Below, piece after piece: positions 1-6,870 of a DNA stretch of 9,836 nt (position 1 is its first letter; every line of letters begins with the position of its first letter). This DNA comes from Alistipes sp. (GTDB lineage Bacteria; Bacteroidota; Bacteroidia; Bacteroidales; Rikenellaceae), in contig JAITWC010000133.1 in assembly GCA_031285485.1 (NCBI GenBank), forward strand, positions 1 through 9,836. Reading direction: 5' to 3'. The notes below the pieces were generated by a model. It was not told the DNA's origin. It did no database searches and worked only from the letters and a program-made list of their open reading frames with translations. Made by a program: the position numbers and the translations under genes.

Positions 1-189
1 GCGCTGGTGGAGCGTGTCGAGGCGTTGCAGGTGGTGGAGGGCGACGGGGCCGGCGCGCCGTGGGCCGCGTTCATCGCGTCGCTCGACACGCTGGTCGAAC
101 GCTACGCCGAGACGCTGGCGGTCCGCCGCGGGCGAGCCGCCGCCGAACGGGCGCGCGAGGAGCAGCAAGCAGCCGCGGAAGAGTTATAA
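1..189 (+). CDS. 3' end of an unrecognised gene (partial, 62 codons plus stop)
   Basis: The frame is open from the first base and ends at the TAA at 187-189, so this is the C-terminus of a protein whose start lies beyond the left edge. A GTG at 7 could initiate, but nothing marks it as a start. The visible part is a predicted helical segment (roughly A-F-I-A-S-L-D-T-L-V-E-R-Y-A-E-T-L) followed by a charged Arg/Ala/Glu tail ending QQAAAEEL. The pattern loosely recalls the C-termini of Bacteroidota DUF6261-type proteins, but that is a weak impression and I assign no function. It lies 20 bp upstream of pfkA on the same strand and may be co-transcribed with it. Confidence 0.6.
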   Translation, partial: ALVERVEALQVVEGDGAGAPWAAFIASLDTLVERYAETLAVRRGRAAAERAREEQQAAAEEL

Positions 190-209
190 GACAAGTTCAA
201 CGTAAAGAG

Positions 210-1190
210 ATGAAACGGATCAAATGCGTGGGCATCCTCACATCGGGGGGCGACTCGCCGGGTATGAACGCGGCCATCCGCGCCGTGACCCGCACCGCGA
301 TATACAACGGCCTCCGGGTGAAAGGCATCATGAGGGGCTACAAGGGGCTGATCGACGACGAGATAGTCGATTTCAAGACGGGCAATGTCTCCAACATAGT
401 CAAGCAGGGGGGCACGATCCTCAAAACCGCCCGCTCCAGGGAGTTCGAGACCAAAGAGGGACGTCGCAAAGCGTGGGACAACATGCAGAAGCACAAGATC
501 GACGCGCTGGTGGTGATAGGCGGCGACGGCTCGCTGACGGGCGCACGCATCTTCGCGGCCGAGTACGACATCCCTGTCGTGGGTCTGCCCGGCACTATCG
601 ACAACGACCTCTACGGCACCGACACCACCATAGGCTACGACTCGGCGCTCAACACCATAGTGTGGGCGGTCGACCGGCTGCGGGACACGGCGTCGAGCCA
701 CGAGCGGCTGTTCTTCGTCGAGGTGATGGGTCGCAACGCAGGTTTCCTGGCACTGAACGGCGCGATCGCAACCGGGGCCGAGGCAGCCATCATTCCCGAG
801 ATCGCAACCGAGGTCGACCAACTCACCGAGCTGATCGAGAACGGTTTCCGCAAGGACAAAAATTCGAGCATCGTGCTGGTGGCCGAGAGCGAAACCACCG
901 GCGGGGCGATGGGCATGGCCGAAAGGGTGAAGAAAGAGTATCCGCAGTTCGACAGCCGCGTGACAATCTTGGGGCACATACAGCGCGGGGGTTCGCCCAC
1001 TGCCAGCGACCGCATCCTCGCTTCGCGCATGGGCCAGCAGGCGGTGGAGGCGCTCCTTGACGGCCAGCGCAACATCATGATCGGTGTGGACGACGACCAA
1101 CTGGTACACGTGCCCTTTTCGCAGGCCATCCGCGACGACAAGCCGATAGACCGCGGCCTGTTGCAAACGGTTAAAATCCTGTCGATCTGA
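210..1190 (+). CDS. pfkA: ATP-dependent 6-phosphofructokinase
   Basis: This cytoplasmic glycolytic enzyme phosphorylates fructose 6-phosphate to fructose 1,6-bisphosphate. The product is 326 aa, close to the usual bacterial PfkA length of about 320. Visible motifs are the N-terminal nucleotide loop TSGGDSPGMNAAIR (11-24), GGDGS (104-108), the catalytic PGTIDND (127-133, with Asp131 as expected base), EVMGRNAG (171-178) and GHIQRGGSPTASDR (255-268). Gly107 in GGDGS and Gly128 in PGTIDND are the residues typical of ATP-using enzymes; PPi-dependent relatives carry Asp and Lys there. The frame is open upstream to an ATG at 60, but that would overlap the preceding gene and add 50 non-family residues, so ATG 210 is chosen. 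There is no good Shine-Dalgarno, only a purine run abutting the start. Its stop TGA shares its A with the next gene's ATG. Confidence 0.97.
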   Translation: MKRIKCVGILTSGGDSPGMNAAIRAVTRTAIYNGLRVKGIMRGYKGLIDDEIVDFKTGNVSNIVKQGGTILKTARSREFETKEGRRKAWDNMQKHKIDALVVIGGDGSLTGARIFAAEYDIPVVGLPGTIDNDLYGTDTTIGYDSALNTIVWAVDRLRDTASSHERLFFVEVMGRNAGFLALNGAIATGAEAAIIPEIATEVDQLTELIENGFRKDKNSSIVLVAESETTGGAMGMAERVKKEYPQFDSRVTILGHIQRGGSPTASDRILASRMGQQAVEALLDGQRNIMIGVDDDQLVHVPFSQAIRDDKPIDRGLLQTVKILSI

Positions 1191-1741
1191 TGGACATCGC
1201 CCGGCAGAAGCGCGATGAGAACATCGCCGAGTACATTCTCTACATCTGGCAGTTGGAAGACCTGCTGCGTGCTCTGAGGTTCGACCCGCGGGCGGTGCAC
1301 GAAACGTTGGTGGCTCCGCGCGACGCCTCCGACGAATGGAGCCATGCTGCACTTGAGTGGTACATGGACATCGCCGCGCTGCTCGCCAAAGAGGACAAGA
1401 CCGAAGGGGGGCACCTCGACCACACGCTGCATCTTATCGGCGAAGTGAACGATCTGCATCTGATGTTGTTGGAGCAGCCCGCGGGCCGGAAGTACCGTAA
1501 GCTGTTCGACAGCCTGGCCCCGTCGCTGCCGGGACTGCGCGCTACTTTGGGCCGCGACGACGTGAGCGACATCGAGCTTTGTTTCCGCGCGCTCTACGCC
1601 GCGGTGCTTTACAGAATGAAAGGCGACCACGCCGAAGTCGCCGACGAGGTCACGGGCCTTGTTTCTCCCGTTGTGGCCGCCCTGTCGGATATGTACCACA
1701 GAGTCGAGCGGGGCGAAGTCGACATATACGCCGACAAATAA
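1190..1741 (+). CDS. DUF4924-family protein of unknown function
   Basis: This is a 183-aa, probably cytoplasmic and mostly helical protein with no signal peptide or membrane segment. The N-terminal stretch (residues 1-27: M-D-I-A-R-Q-K-R-D-E-N-I-A-E-Y, then I-L-Y-I-W-Q-L-E-D-L-L-R) matches my recollection of DUF4924, a family largely confined to Bacteroidota whose function is not established. The middle carries a His/Leu-rich helix (GHLDHTLHLIGEVNDLHLMLLEQ) and the C-terminal half is again helical. No catalytic motif is recognisable. The start is set by the TGATG junction with pfkA, a one-base overlap that suggests translational coupling and shared transcription. It ends 20 bp from the convergent flavodiiron gene, and I see no clear hairpin terminator in that gap. 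Confidence 0.85.
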   Translation: MDIARQKRDENIAEYILYIWQLEDLLRALRFDPRAVHETLVAPRDASDEWSHAALEWYMDIAALLAKEDKTEGGHLDHTLHLIGEVNDLHLMLLEQPAGRKYRKLFDSLAPSLPGLRATLGRDDVSDIELCFRALYAAVLYRMKGDHAEVADEVTGLVSPVVAALSDMYHRVERGEVDIYADK

Positions 1742-1761
1742 GTGATCGCCACGGGAAAACG

Positions 1762-2970
1762 TTAAGCTATAACGGCCTCGACTATCGCGTCGGCAAGGAG
1801 GGCAAGGCCGTCGCTCTTTTCCGGGGTGAAGCCCTGTTTCACTTCGACGGGCGGGGCAACGGGCTCCCAGCCCATACGTCCGGCAAACTCCGTAAGTTTT
1901 TTCACCGCCGCACCGGCCCACGTGAAGCCGCCGAAACAGGCGAACACGCGGGACGGTATGCACCTCAACTCCAGATCGTCGACAAGCGAGCGCACTTCCG
2001 GGAACAGACCCATGTTGTAGGTGGGCGAACCGATCACCAAAGCATTGTATTTGAAGATGTCGCGCAACACGAACGAGACGTGCGACGACGTGAGGTTGTG
2101 CATCGCAATGCGCTTCACGCCGCGGGCAACGAGTTCTCGCGCGAGTCTTTCGGCGCTCTGTTCGGTGTTGCCGTACATGCTGGCGTAGGCTATGACCACC
2201 CCCTTTTCGAGCGGTTCGTAGCGGCTCATGCGGTCGTAGAGGTCGAGCACGCGGGGAAATTCGCGCGTCCAGACGGGGCCGTGTGTCGGACATACCGTGC
2301 GGAGCGGCCCCAGCGACGCGAGTTTCTCGATCGCGCGCTGCACGGGGCCACCGTACTTACCCACTATGTTGGAGTAGTAGCGCACCATCTCGTCCCGGAA
2401 CGGCGACGTGTCGCGCCCGGCGTCGAGCCGCACGTCGGTCACCCCGCCGTCGAGTGCGCCGAACGATCCGAAGGCATCGCCGGAGAACAGCAGGCCCTCC
2501 CGCGCGCAGTGGGTCACCATCGTTTCGGGCCAGTGAACCATCGGGATGAGGTGGAAGCTGAGCGTGCGCCGCCCGAGCGACAGTGTGTCGCCGTCGCCCA
2601 CCTTGAGCGTCCCCGCCCCGATTCCATAGAACCCTTCGACCATCTGGAGCGTTTTGGTGTTGCCGACGATCGTGATGCCGGGCCACCGGCGTCGCACGGC
2701 GTCGATCGAGGCCGAGTGGTCGGGCTCCATGTGGTTGATGATAAGATAATCGACGGGACGGTCGCCGATCACCTCGCGGATCGACCCGAGGAGCCGCTCG
2801 GTAAAAGCGGCGTCGATGGTGTCGACGAGGGCGATCTTCTCGTCCTCTATCAGATAGGCGTTGTATGATACTCCGTTCGGCAGGGGCCACAGTCCCTCGA
2901 AACGGTGTTTTGTGCGGTCGTTCGCGCCCACGTAATGGATTCCCGGGGCTATCTCGGTCACTCTTTTCAT
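1762..2970 (-). CDS. fprA: Flavodiiron protein (A-type: metallo-beta-lactamase-like diiron domain plus flavodoxin domain)
   Basis: Flavodiiron proteins reduce O2 to water and/or NO to N2O in the cytoplasm of anaerobes, usually fed by rubredoxin or a related donor. The 402-aa product has the usual two-domain layout. Residues 1-250 form the beta-lactamase-fold diiron domain with a full ligand set: His80, Glu82 and Asp84 in HMEPDH (80-85), His146 in MVHWPE, Asp165 in SGDAFG and His230 in PTHGPVW. Residues 255-402 form a flavodoxin domain with the FMN phosphate loop SMYGNT (264-269), SPTYN (315-319) and an aromatic loop FGGFTWAG (346-353). There is no C-terminal rubredoxin or flavin reductase extension, so it is the simple class. 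ATG 2970 overlaps the purM stop by 4 bp (ATGA). An open frame continues upstream through purM but only as a shadow. Substrate preference cannot be read from the sequence, and the symbol follows family usage. Confidence 0.95.
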   Translation of the reverse strand: MKRVTEIAPGIHYVGANDRTKHRFEGLWPLPNGVSYNAYLIEDEKIALVDTIDAAFTERLLGSIREVIGDRPVDYLIINHMEPDHSASIDAVRRRWPGITIVGNTKTLQMVEGFYGIGAGTLKVGDGDTLSLGRRTLSFHLIPMVHWPETMVTHCAREGLLFSGDAFGSFGALDGGVTDVRLDAGRDTSPFRDEMVRYYSNIVGKYGGPVQRAIEKLASLGPLRTVCPTHGPVWTREFPRVLDLYDRMSRYEPLEKGVVIAYASMYGNTEQSAERLARELVARGVKRIAMHNLTSSHVSFVLRDIFKYNALVIGSPTYNMGLFPEVRSLVDDLELRCIPSRVFACFGGFTWAGAAVKKLTEFAGRMGWEPVAPPVEVKQGFTPEKSDGLALLADAIVEAVIA

Positions 2971-4169
2971 AACTTGTCGTATATAAATTCTTCGCCTGCG
3001 TGACGTATCGTTACCTGTGCGGGGCGCGGCTTTCCGGTGCTGTCGGCGGCCTCGACCCGGCCCACCACCCGTGCGTCCACTCCGAACGAACGGCTGATCG
3101 CCATCACCTCGTCGGCGTCGGCCGGGTCGAGGTATATTTCCATCCTGTGCCCCATGTTGAACACCTTGTACATTTCGCGGGCCGGAGTTCCGCTCTGTTC
3201 GGCTATGAGGCGAAAAAGTGGCGGCCACTCGAACAGGTTGTCCTTGACGACGCGCAGGCCGTCGCCGAGGAAATGGAGTATCTTGGTCTGCCCTCCCCCG
3301 CTGCAATGCACCATTCCGTGGATGGCCTCGCGCGGAACCTCCCCGAGAACGCGCGCGATGACCGGCGCGTAGGTGCGGGTGGGCGACAACACCAGCCGTC
3401 CGGCGTCGATCGGCGAACCCTCCACGGGGTCTGTCAGGCGCAGGTTGCCCGAGTAGGCCAACTCTTCGGGGATGGCGGTGTCGTAGGTTTCGGGATATAG
3501 CTCGGCCATGCAGCGTGCGAAGACGTCGTGGCGCGCGGAGGTCAGCCCGTTGCTGCCCATGCCGCCGTTGTACCCGCTCTCGTAGGTGGCGTGGCCGAAC
3601 GACGCGAGTCCCACTATCACGTCGCCGGGTCGTATGCGTGCGTTGTCGATCACGTCGGCGCGGCGCATGCGGGCCGTGACGGTGCTGTCGACGATCACCG
3701 TGCGCACCAGATCGCCCACGTCGGCCGTCTCGCCGCCGGTCGAGTAGATGTCGACGCCCAGATCGCGCATCGTCTGCAAAAACTCCTCCGTGCCGTCGAT
3801 CAGCGCCGAGATCACCTCGCCGGGAATCAGTTGCTTGTTGCGCCCGATGGTCGAGCTGAGCAGGATGTTCTTGACGGCGCCGACGCACAGCAGATCGTCG
3901 GTGTTCATCACCACGGCGTCCTGCGCGATGCCTTTCCAGACGGAGAGGTCGCCCGTCTCGCGCCAATAGACGTAGGCGAGCGACGACTTGGTGCCCGCCC
4001 CGTCGGCGTGCATGAGCAGGCAACTTTCCGGGTCACCCGTAAAGACGTCGGGGATGATCTTGCAGAACGAGCGCGGGAAAACGCCCCGGTCGATCTTCTT
4101 AATGGCCGCGTGCACATCCTCCTTCGAGGATGACGCGCCGCGTTGCAGGTAGCGGGAGGGTCGGGTCAT
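2967..4169 (-). CDS. purM: Phosphoribosylformylglycinamidine cyclo-ligase (AIR synthase), Bacteroidota-type
   Basis: PurM catalyses the ATP-dependent closure of FGAM to AIR, the fifth step of de novo purine synthesis, in the cytoplasm. The 400-aa product shows the AIRS/PurM fold motifs in order: HADGAGTKS (54-62), NTDDLLCVGA (89-98), STGGETADV (143-151), GLASFG followed by GGMGSNGLT (187-192, 202-210), CSGGGQTK (289-296) and FNMGHRMEIYL (337-347). It is longer than the roughly 345-aa proteobacterial enzyme. Part of the extra length is an extended loop between GLAS and SNG. This variant resembles the long AIR-synthase form I associate with Bacteroidota, so I favour PurM over the related HypE, SelD, ThiL or PurL proteins, whose motifs differ. 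ATG 4169 follows a -7 promoter element at a short distance. It is the first gene of a two-gene unit with the flavodiiron gene. Confidence 0.93.
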   Translation of the reverse strand: MTRPSRYLQRGASSSKEDVHAAIKKIDRGVFPRSFCKIIPDVFTGDPESCLLMHADGAGTKSSLAYVYWRETGDLSVWKGIAQDAVVMNTDDLLCVGAVKNILLSSTIGRNKQLIPGEVISALIDGTEEFLQTMRDLGVDIYSTGGETADVGDLVRTVIVDSTVTARMRRADVIDNARIRPGDVIVGLASFGHATYESGYNGGMGSNGLTSARHDVFARCMAELYPETYDTAIPEELAYSGNLRLTDPVEGSPIDAGRLVLSPTRTYAPVIARVLGEVPREAIHGMVHCSGGGQTKILHFLGDGLRVVKDNLFEWPPLFRLIAEQSGTPAREMYKVFNMGHRMEIYLDPADADEVMAISRSFGVDARVVGRVEAADSTGKPRPAQVTIRHAGEEFIYDKL

Positions 4170-4190
4170 GATAATTTCAATTTATAGTGG

Positions 4191-4198
4191 CAAAGGTA
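4191..4198 (-). promoter_or_regulatory. Bacteroidota-type -7 promoter element for purM
   Basis: On the minus strand these bases read TACCTTTG, an exact match to the TAnnTTTG -7 consensus of the Bacteroidota primary sigma factor. The element ends 21 bp before the purM ATG, so the 5' leader would be only some 15 nt, and no Shine-Dalgarno is seen in it. A TTCG about 20 bp farther upstream is a weak candidate for the -33 element (consensus TTTG). The surrounding sequence is AT-rich in an otherwise GC-rich region, as expected for a promoter. Confidence 0.7.
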
Positions 4199-4230
4199 AA
4201 AAATATCGGGACGAACAGCGAATGTAAGGA

Positions 4231-4246
4231 TATTTTTCGATTTTTG
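4231..4246 (+). promoter_or_regulatory. Candidate -7 region for the outer-membrane protein gene
   Basis: Two overlapping near-matches to TAnnTTTG lie here on the plus strand: TATTTTTC (4231-4238) and GATTTTTG (4239-4246). Each has one mismatch. Either would give a leader of a few tens of bases before ATG 4283. No convincing -33 element is visible. It lies in the 113 bp divergent intergenic region shared with purM. Confidence 0.35.
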
Positions 4247-4282
4247 CCGTCACTCTCATGTTTAATTTAAAAACCAAACGTT

Positions 4283-4885
4283 ATGAAAAAAGCAATTTTC
4301 ACTATCCTGCTGTTGGCCGGACTGGCCGGATCGACGCAGGCGCAAGACAAAAAATTCTGGGTCGGAGGGAGTGTCGGTTTCTCCTCTACCGAATTGAGCA
4401 GTGTGGCTTCCGGCTCATCGCTAACCATTCTCCCGGAATTCGGGTACAACCTCTCCGAGCGCTGGGCCGTGGGCCTTCGGTTCGGATTGAATCAGGCCGA
4501 ACTGGATACCGGCATCACGATCAGCGATTTTCAGGAGTTCAGCATCGCCCCCTTCGCCCGCTACACCCTCTTGACTTGGAAGGCGCTCAGCGTCTTTGCC
4601 GATGGCGGGATAGCCTATTCCGACTTTACCGGCGACACGGATTTCGAGGATAACAACACCGCGGAGGACACGCATCTGTCGTCCGCCGGGATTTTTGTCA
4701 ATCCCGGTTTTTCCCTGCGCCTGTCCGGGCGTTTCGCACTGACCGGCAGCGTAAATTTGTTCCACGCCGACTATACGCAACACTCTTTGACGGCCAAAGG
4801 GGATAAAACCAAAACCTATTCCGCCAGCCTGAACTCCCCGTTCAATTTCGACAGCATCCAGCTCGGGTTTAATTTCAGATTCTGA
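4283..4885 (+). CDS. Small outer-membrane beta-barrel protein (OMP_b-brl/OmpW-like, porin family)
   Basis: The 200-aa product starts with a clear Sec signal peptide: MKKA, a hydrophobic core IFTILLLAGLAG, then STQA with likely cleavage after Ala20. There is no lipobox Cys. The mature part (about 180 aa) alternates short amphipathic strands with polar loops. I count about eight candidate strands: 25-35, 47-57, 61-71, 85-97, 102-114, 137-147, 151-162 and 191-200. It ends in FNFRF, the terminal aromatic expected for BAM-dependent insertion. This fits a single eight-stranded barrel without an OmpA peptidoglycan-binding domain. The exact role (adhesion, small-molecule passage or structural) is unknown. 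It is less GC-rich than its neighbours by eye. It is transcribed divergently from purM with its own AT-rich leader and ends 18 bp before the terminator hairpin. Confidence 0.85.
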   Translation: MKKAIFTILLLAGLAGSTQAQDKKFWVGGSVGFSSTELSSVASGSSLTILPEFGYNLSERWAVGLRFGLNQAELDTGITISDFQEFSIAPFARYTLLTWKALSVFADGGIAYSDFTGDTDFEDNNTAEDTHLSSAGIFVNPGFSLRLSGRFALTGSVNLFHADYTQHSLTAKGDKTKTYSASLNSPFNFDSIQLGFNFRF

Positions 4886-4903
4886 CCGGGGATTACCATA
4901 CAG

Positions 4904-4933
4904 AAAGGGCGGCGCAACGTTGCGCCGCCCTTT
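4904..4933. terminator. Intrinsic terminator hairpin at the dyad centre of the palindrome
   Basis: The sequence reads aaagggcggcgcaac at 4904-4918 and its mirror at 4919-4933. This could form a 13 bp stem (GGGCGGCGCA flanked by AAA/TTT) with an ACGT loop. It lies 18 bp after the stop of the outer-membrane protein gene, where a rho-independent terminator is expected, and the A-run/T-run flanks allow it to work in both directions. Because the whole window is symmetric, the stem formally extends to the ends. How much of it is native cannot be told, but a GC-rich core with A/T flanks looks like a genuine terminator. Confidence 0.7.
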
Positions 4934-4951
4934 CTGTATGGTAATCCCCGG

Positions 4952-5554
4952 TCAGAATCTGAAATTAAACCCGAGCTGGATGCTGTCGAAATTGAACGGG
5001 GAGTTCAGGCTGGCGGAATAGGTTTTGGTTTTATCCCCTTTGGCCGTCAAAGAGTGTTGCGTATAGTCGGCGTGGAACAAATTTACGCTGCCGGTCAGTG
5101 CGAAACGCCCGGACAGGCGCAGGGAAAAACCGGGATTGACAAAAATCCCGGCGGACGACAGATGCGTGTCCTCCGCGGTGTTGTTATCCTCGAAATCCGT
5201 GTCGCCGGTAAAGTCGGAATAGGCTATCCCGCCATCGGCAAAGACGCTGAGCGCCTTCCAAGTCAAGAGGGTGTAGCGGGCGAAGGGGGCGATGCTGAAC
5301 TCCTGAAAATCGCTGATCGTGATGCCGGTATCCAGTTCGGCCTGATTCAATCCGAACCGAAGGCCCACGGCCCAGCGCTCGGAGAGGTTGTACCCGAATT
5401 CCGGGAGAATGGTTAGCGATGAGCCGGAAGCCACACTGCTCAATTCGGTAGAGGAGAAACCGACACTCCCTCCGACCCAGAATTTTTTGTCTTGCGCCTG
5501 CGTCGATCCGGCCAGTCCGGCCAACAGCAGGATAGTGAAAATTGCTTTTTTCAT
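4952..5554 (-). CDS. Second (mirror) copy of the small outer-membrane beta-barrel protein gene
   Basis: The 200-aa product is identical to that of the gene at 4283-4885: signal peptide MKKA...STQA (cleavage after residue 20), a predicted eight-stranded barrel and a C-terminal FNFRF. The two copies converge tail to tail on the shared terminator hairpin. With no base difference, this copy is probably produced by the fold-back and is not a true paralogue. Confidence 0.8.
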   Translation of the reverse strand: MKKAIFTILLLAGLAGSTQAQDKKFWVGGSVGFSSTELSSVASGSSLTILPEFGYNLSERWAVGLRFGLNQAELDTGITISDFQEFSIAPFARYTLLTWKALSVFADGGIAYSDFTGDTDFEDNNTAEDTHLSSAGIFVNPGFSLRLSGRFALTGSVNLFHADYTQHSLTAKGDKTKTYSASLNSPFNFDSIQLGFNFRF

Positions 5555-5590
5555 AACGTTTGGTTTTTAAATTAAACATGAGAGTGACGG

Positions 5591-5606
5591 CAAAAATCGA
5601 AAAATA
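5591..5606 (-). promoter_or_regulatory. Mirror copy of the candidate -7 region for the outer-membrane protein gene
   Basis: This is the exact reverse complement of 4231-4246, holding the same two one-mismatch TAnnTTTG-like elements. They face the outer-membrane protein gene that starts at 5554. Confidence 0.33.
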
Positions 5607-5638
5607 TCCTTACATTCGCTGTTCGTCCCGATATTTTT

Positions 5639-5646
5639 TACCTTTG
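5639..5646 (+). promoter_or_regulatory. Mirror copy of the purM -7 promoter element (TACCTTTG)
   Basis: This is an exact TAnnTTTG match ending 21 bp before the purM ATG at 5668. A weak TTCG at 5615-5618, 20 bp upstream, could serve as the -33 element. It is identical to the site at 4191-4198. Confidence 0.7.
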
Positions 5647-5667
5647 CCACTATAAATTGAAATTATC

Positions 5668-6870
5668 ATGACCCGACCCTCCCGCTACCTGCAACGCGGC
5701 GCGTCATCCTCGAAGGAGGATGTGCACGCGGCCATTAAGAAGATCGACCGGGGCGTTTTCCCGCGCTCGTTCTGCAAGATCATCCCCGACGTCTTTACGG
5801 GTGACCCGGAAAGTTGCCTGCTCATGCACGCCGACGGGGCGGGCACCAAGTCGTCGCTCGCCTACGTCTATTGGCGCGAGACGGGCGACCTCTCCGTCTG
5901 GAAAGGCATCGCGCAGGACGCCGTGGTGATGAACACCGACGATCTGCTGTGCGTCGGCGCCGTCAAGAACATCCTGCTCAGCTCGACCATCGGGCGCAAC
6001 AAGCAACTGATTCCCGGCGAGGTGATCTCGGCGCTGATCGACGGCACGGAGGAGTTTTTGCAGACGATGCGCGATCTGGGCGTCGACATCTACTCGACCG
6101 GCGGCGAGACGGCCGACGTGGGCGATCTGGTGCGCACGGTGATCGTCGACAGCACCGTCACGGCCCGCATGCGCCGCGCCGACGTGATCGACAACGCACG
6201 CATACGACCCGGCGACGTGATAGTGGGACTCGCGTCGTTCGGCCACGCCACCTACGAGAGCGGGTACAACGGCGGCATGGGCAGCAACGGGCTGACCTCC
6301 GCGCGCCACGACGTCTTCGCACGCTGCATGGCCGAGCTATATCCCGAAACCTACGACACCGCCATCCCCGAAGAGTTGGCCTACTCGGGCAACCTGCGCC
6401 TGACAGACCCCGTGGAGGGTTCGCCGATCGACGCCGGACGGCTGGTGTTGTCGCCCACCCGCACCTACGCGCCGGTCATCGCGCGCGTTCTCGGGGAGGT
6501 TCCGCGCGAGGCCATCCACGGAATGGTGCATTGCAGCGGGGGAGGGCAGACCAAGATACTCCATTTCCTCGGCGACGGCCTGCGCGTCGTCAAGGACAAC
6601 CTGTTCGAGTGGCCGCCACTTTTTCGCCTCATAGCCGAACAGAGCGGAACTCCGGCCCGCGAAATGTACAAGGTGTTCAACATGGGGCACAGGATGGAAA
6701 TATACCTCGACCCGGCCGACGCCGACGAGGTGATGGCGATCAGCCGTTCGTTCGGAGTGGACGCACGGGTGGTGGGCCGGGTCGAGGCCGCCGACAGCAC
6801 CGGAAAGCCGCGCCCCGCACAGGTAACGATACGTCACGCAGGCGAAGAATTTATATACGACAAGTTATGA
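5668..6870 (+). CDS. purM: Mirror copy of phosphoribosylformylglycinamidine cyclo-ligase
   Basis: The 400-aa protein is identical to that encoded at 4169-2967, with HADGAGTKS (54-62), NTDDLLCVGA (89-98), STGGETADV (143-151), CSGGGQTK (289-296) and FNMG (337-340). It catalyses FGAM to AIR in purine synthesis. It is followed by the flavodiiron gene with a 4 bp ATGA overlap. It is here as the second arm of the palindrome, so two purM genes should not be inferred from it. Confidence 0.9.
   Translation: MTRPSRYLQRGASSSKEDVHAAIKKIDRGVFPRSFCKIIPDVFTGDPESCLLMHADGAGTKSSLAYVYWRETGDLSVWKGIAQDAVVMNTDDLLCVGAVKNILLSSTIGRNKQLIPGEVISALIDGTEEFLQTMRDLGVDIYSTGGETADVGDLVRTVIVDSTVTARMRRADVIDNARIRPGDVIVGLASFGHATYESGYNGGMGSNGLTSARHDVFARCMAELYPETYDTAIPEELAYSGNLRLTDPVEGSPIDAGRLVLSPTRTYAPVIARVLGEVPREAIHGMVHCSGGGQTKILHFLGDGLRVVKDNLFEWPPLFRLIAEQSGTPAREMYKVFNMGHRMEIYLDPADADEVMAISRSFGVDARVVGRVEAADSTGKPRPAQVTIRHAGEEFIYDKL

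Noticed and set aside
102..1352. Minus-strand open frame of 416 codons antisense to pfkA (mirror 8485-9735)
   Set aside because: It covers a clearly coding pfkA on the opposite strand, has no family motif and no promoter. It is a GC-driven shadow.
1742..1761. Possible bidirectional terminator between the convergent DUF4924 and flavodiiron genes
   Set aside because: Only 20 bp are available and I see no GC-rich stem followed by a T-run, so I do not call it.
635..2293. Long minus-strand open frame of 552 codons (and its mirror 7544-9202)
   Set aside because: It runs antisense to pfkA, the DUF4924 gene and part of the flavodiiron gene. Its translation is Arg/Ser/Pro/His-rich low-information sequence typical of shadow frames in GC-rich DNA.
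1579..2868. 429-codon plus-strand frame opposite the flavodiiron gene (mirror 6969-8258)
   Set aside because: It is antisense to a protein with all metal ligands intact, and its own translation has no recognisable motif.
1762..4023. 753-codon frame suggesting an N-terminally extended flavodiiron fusion (mirror 5814-8075)
   Set aside because: The first ~350 residues are an Arg-rich shadow of purM in another frame. The flavodiiron homology begins exactly at the Met at 2970.
4258..4653. 131-codon frame starting just upstream of the outer-membrane gene
   Set aside because: It overlaps the signal-peptide-bearing barrel gene out of frame and has no secretion signal or family features.
4283..5554. 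Two tandem-convergent outer-membrane genes as a phase-variable invertible locus
   Set aside because: The repeats are not flanked by short recombination sites, no invertase is present, and the symmetry continues far past these genes into the entire window.
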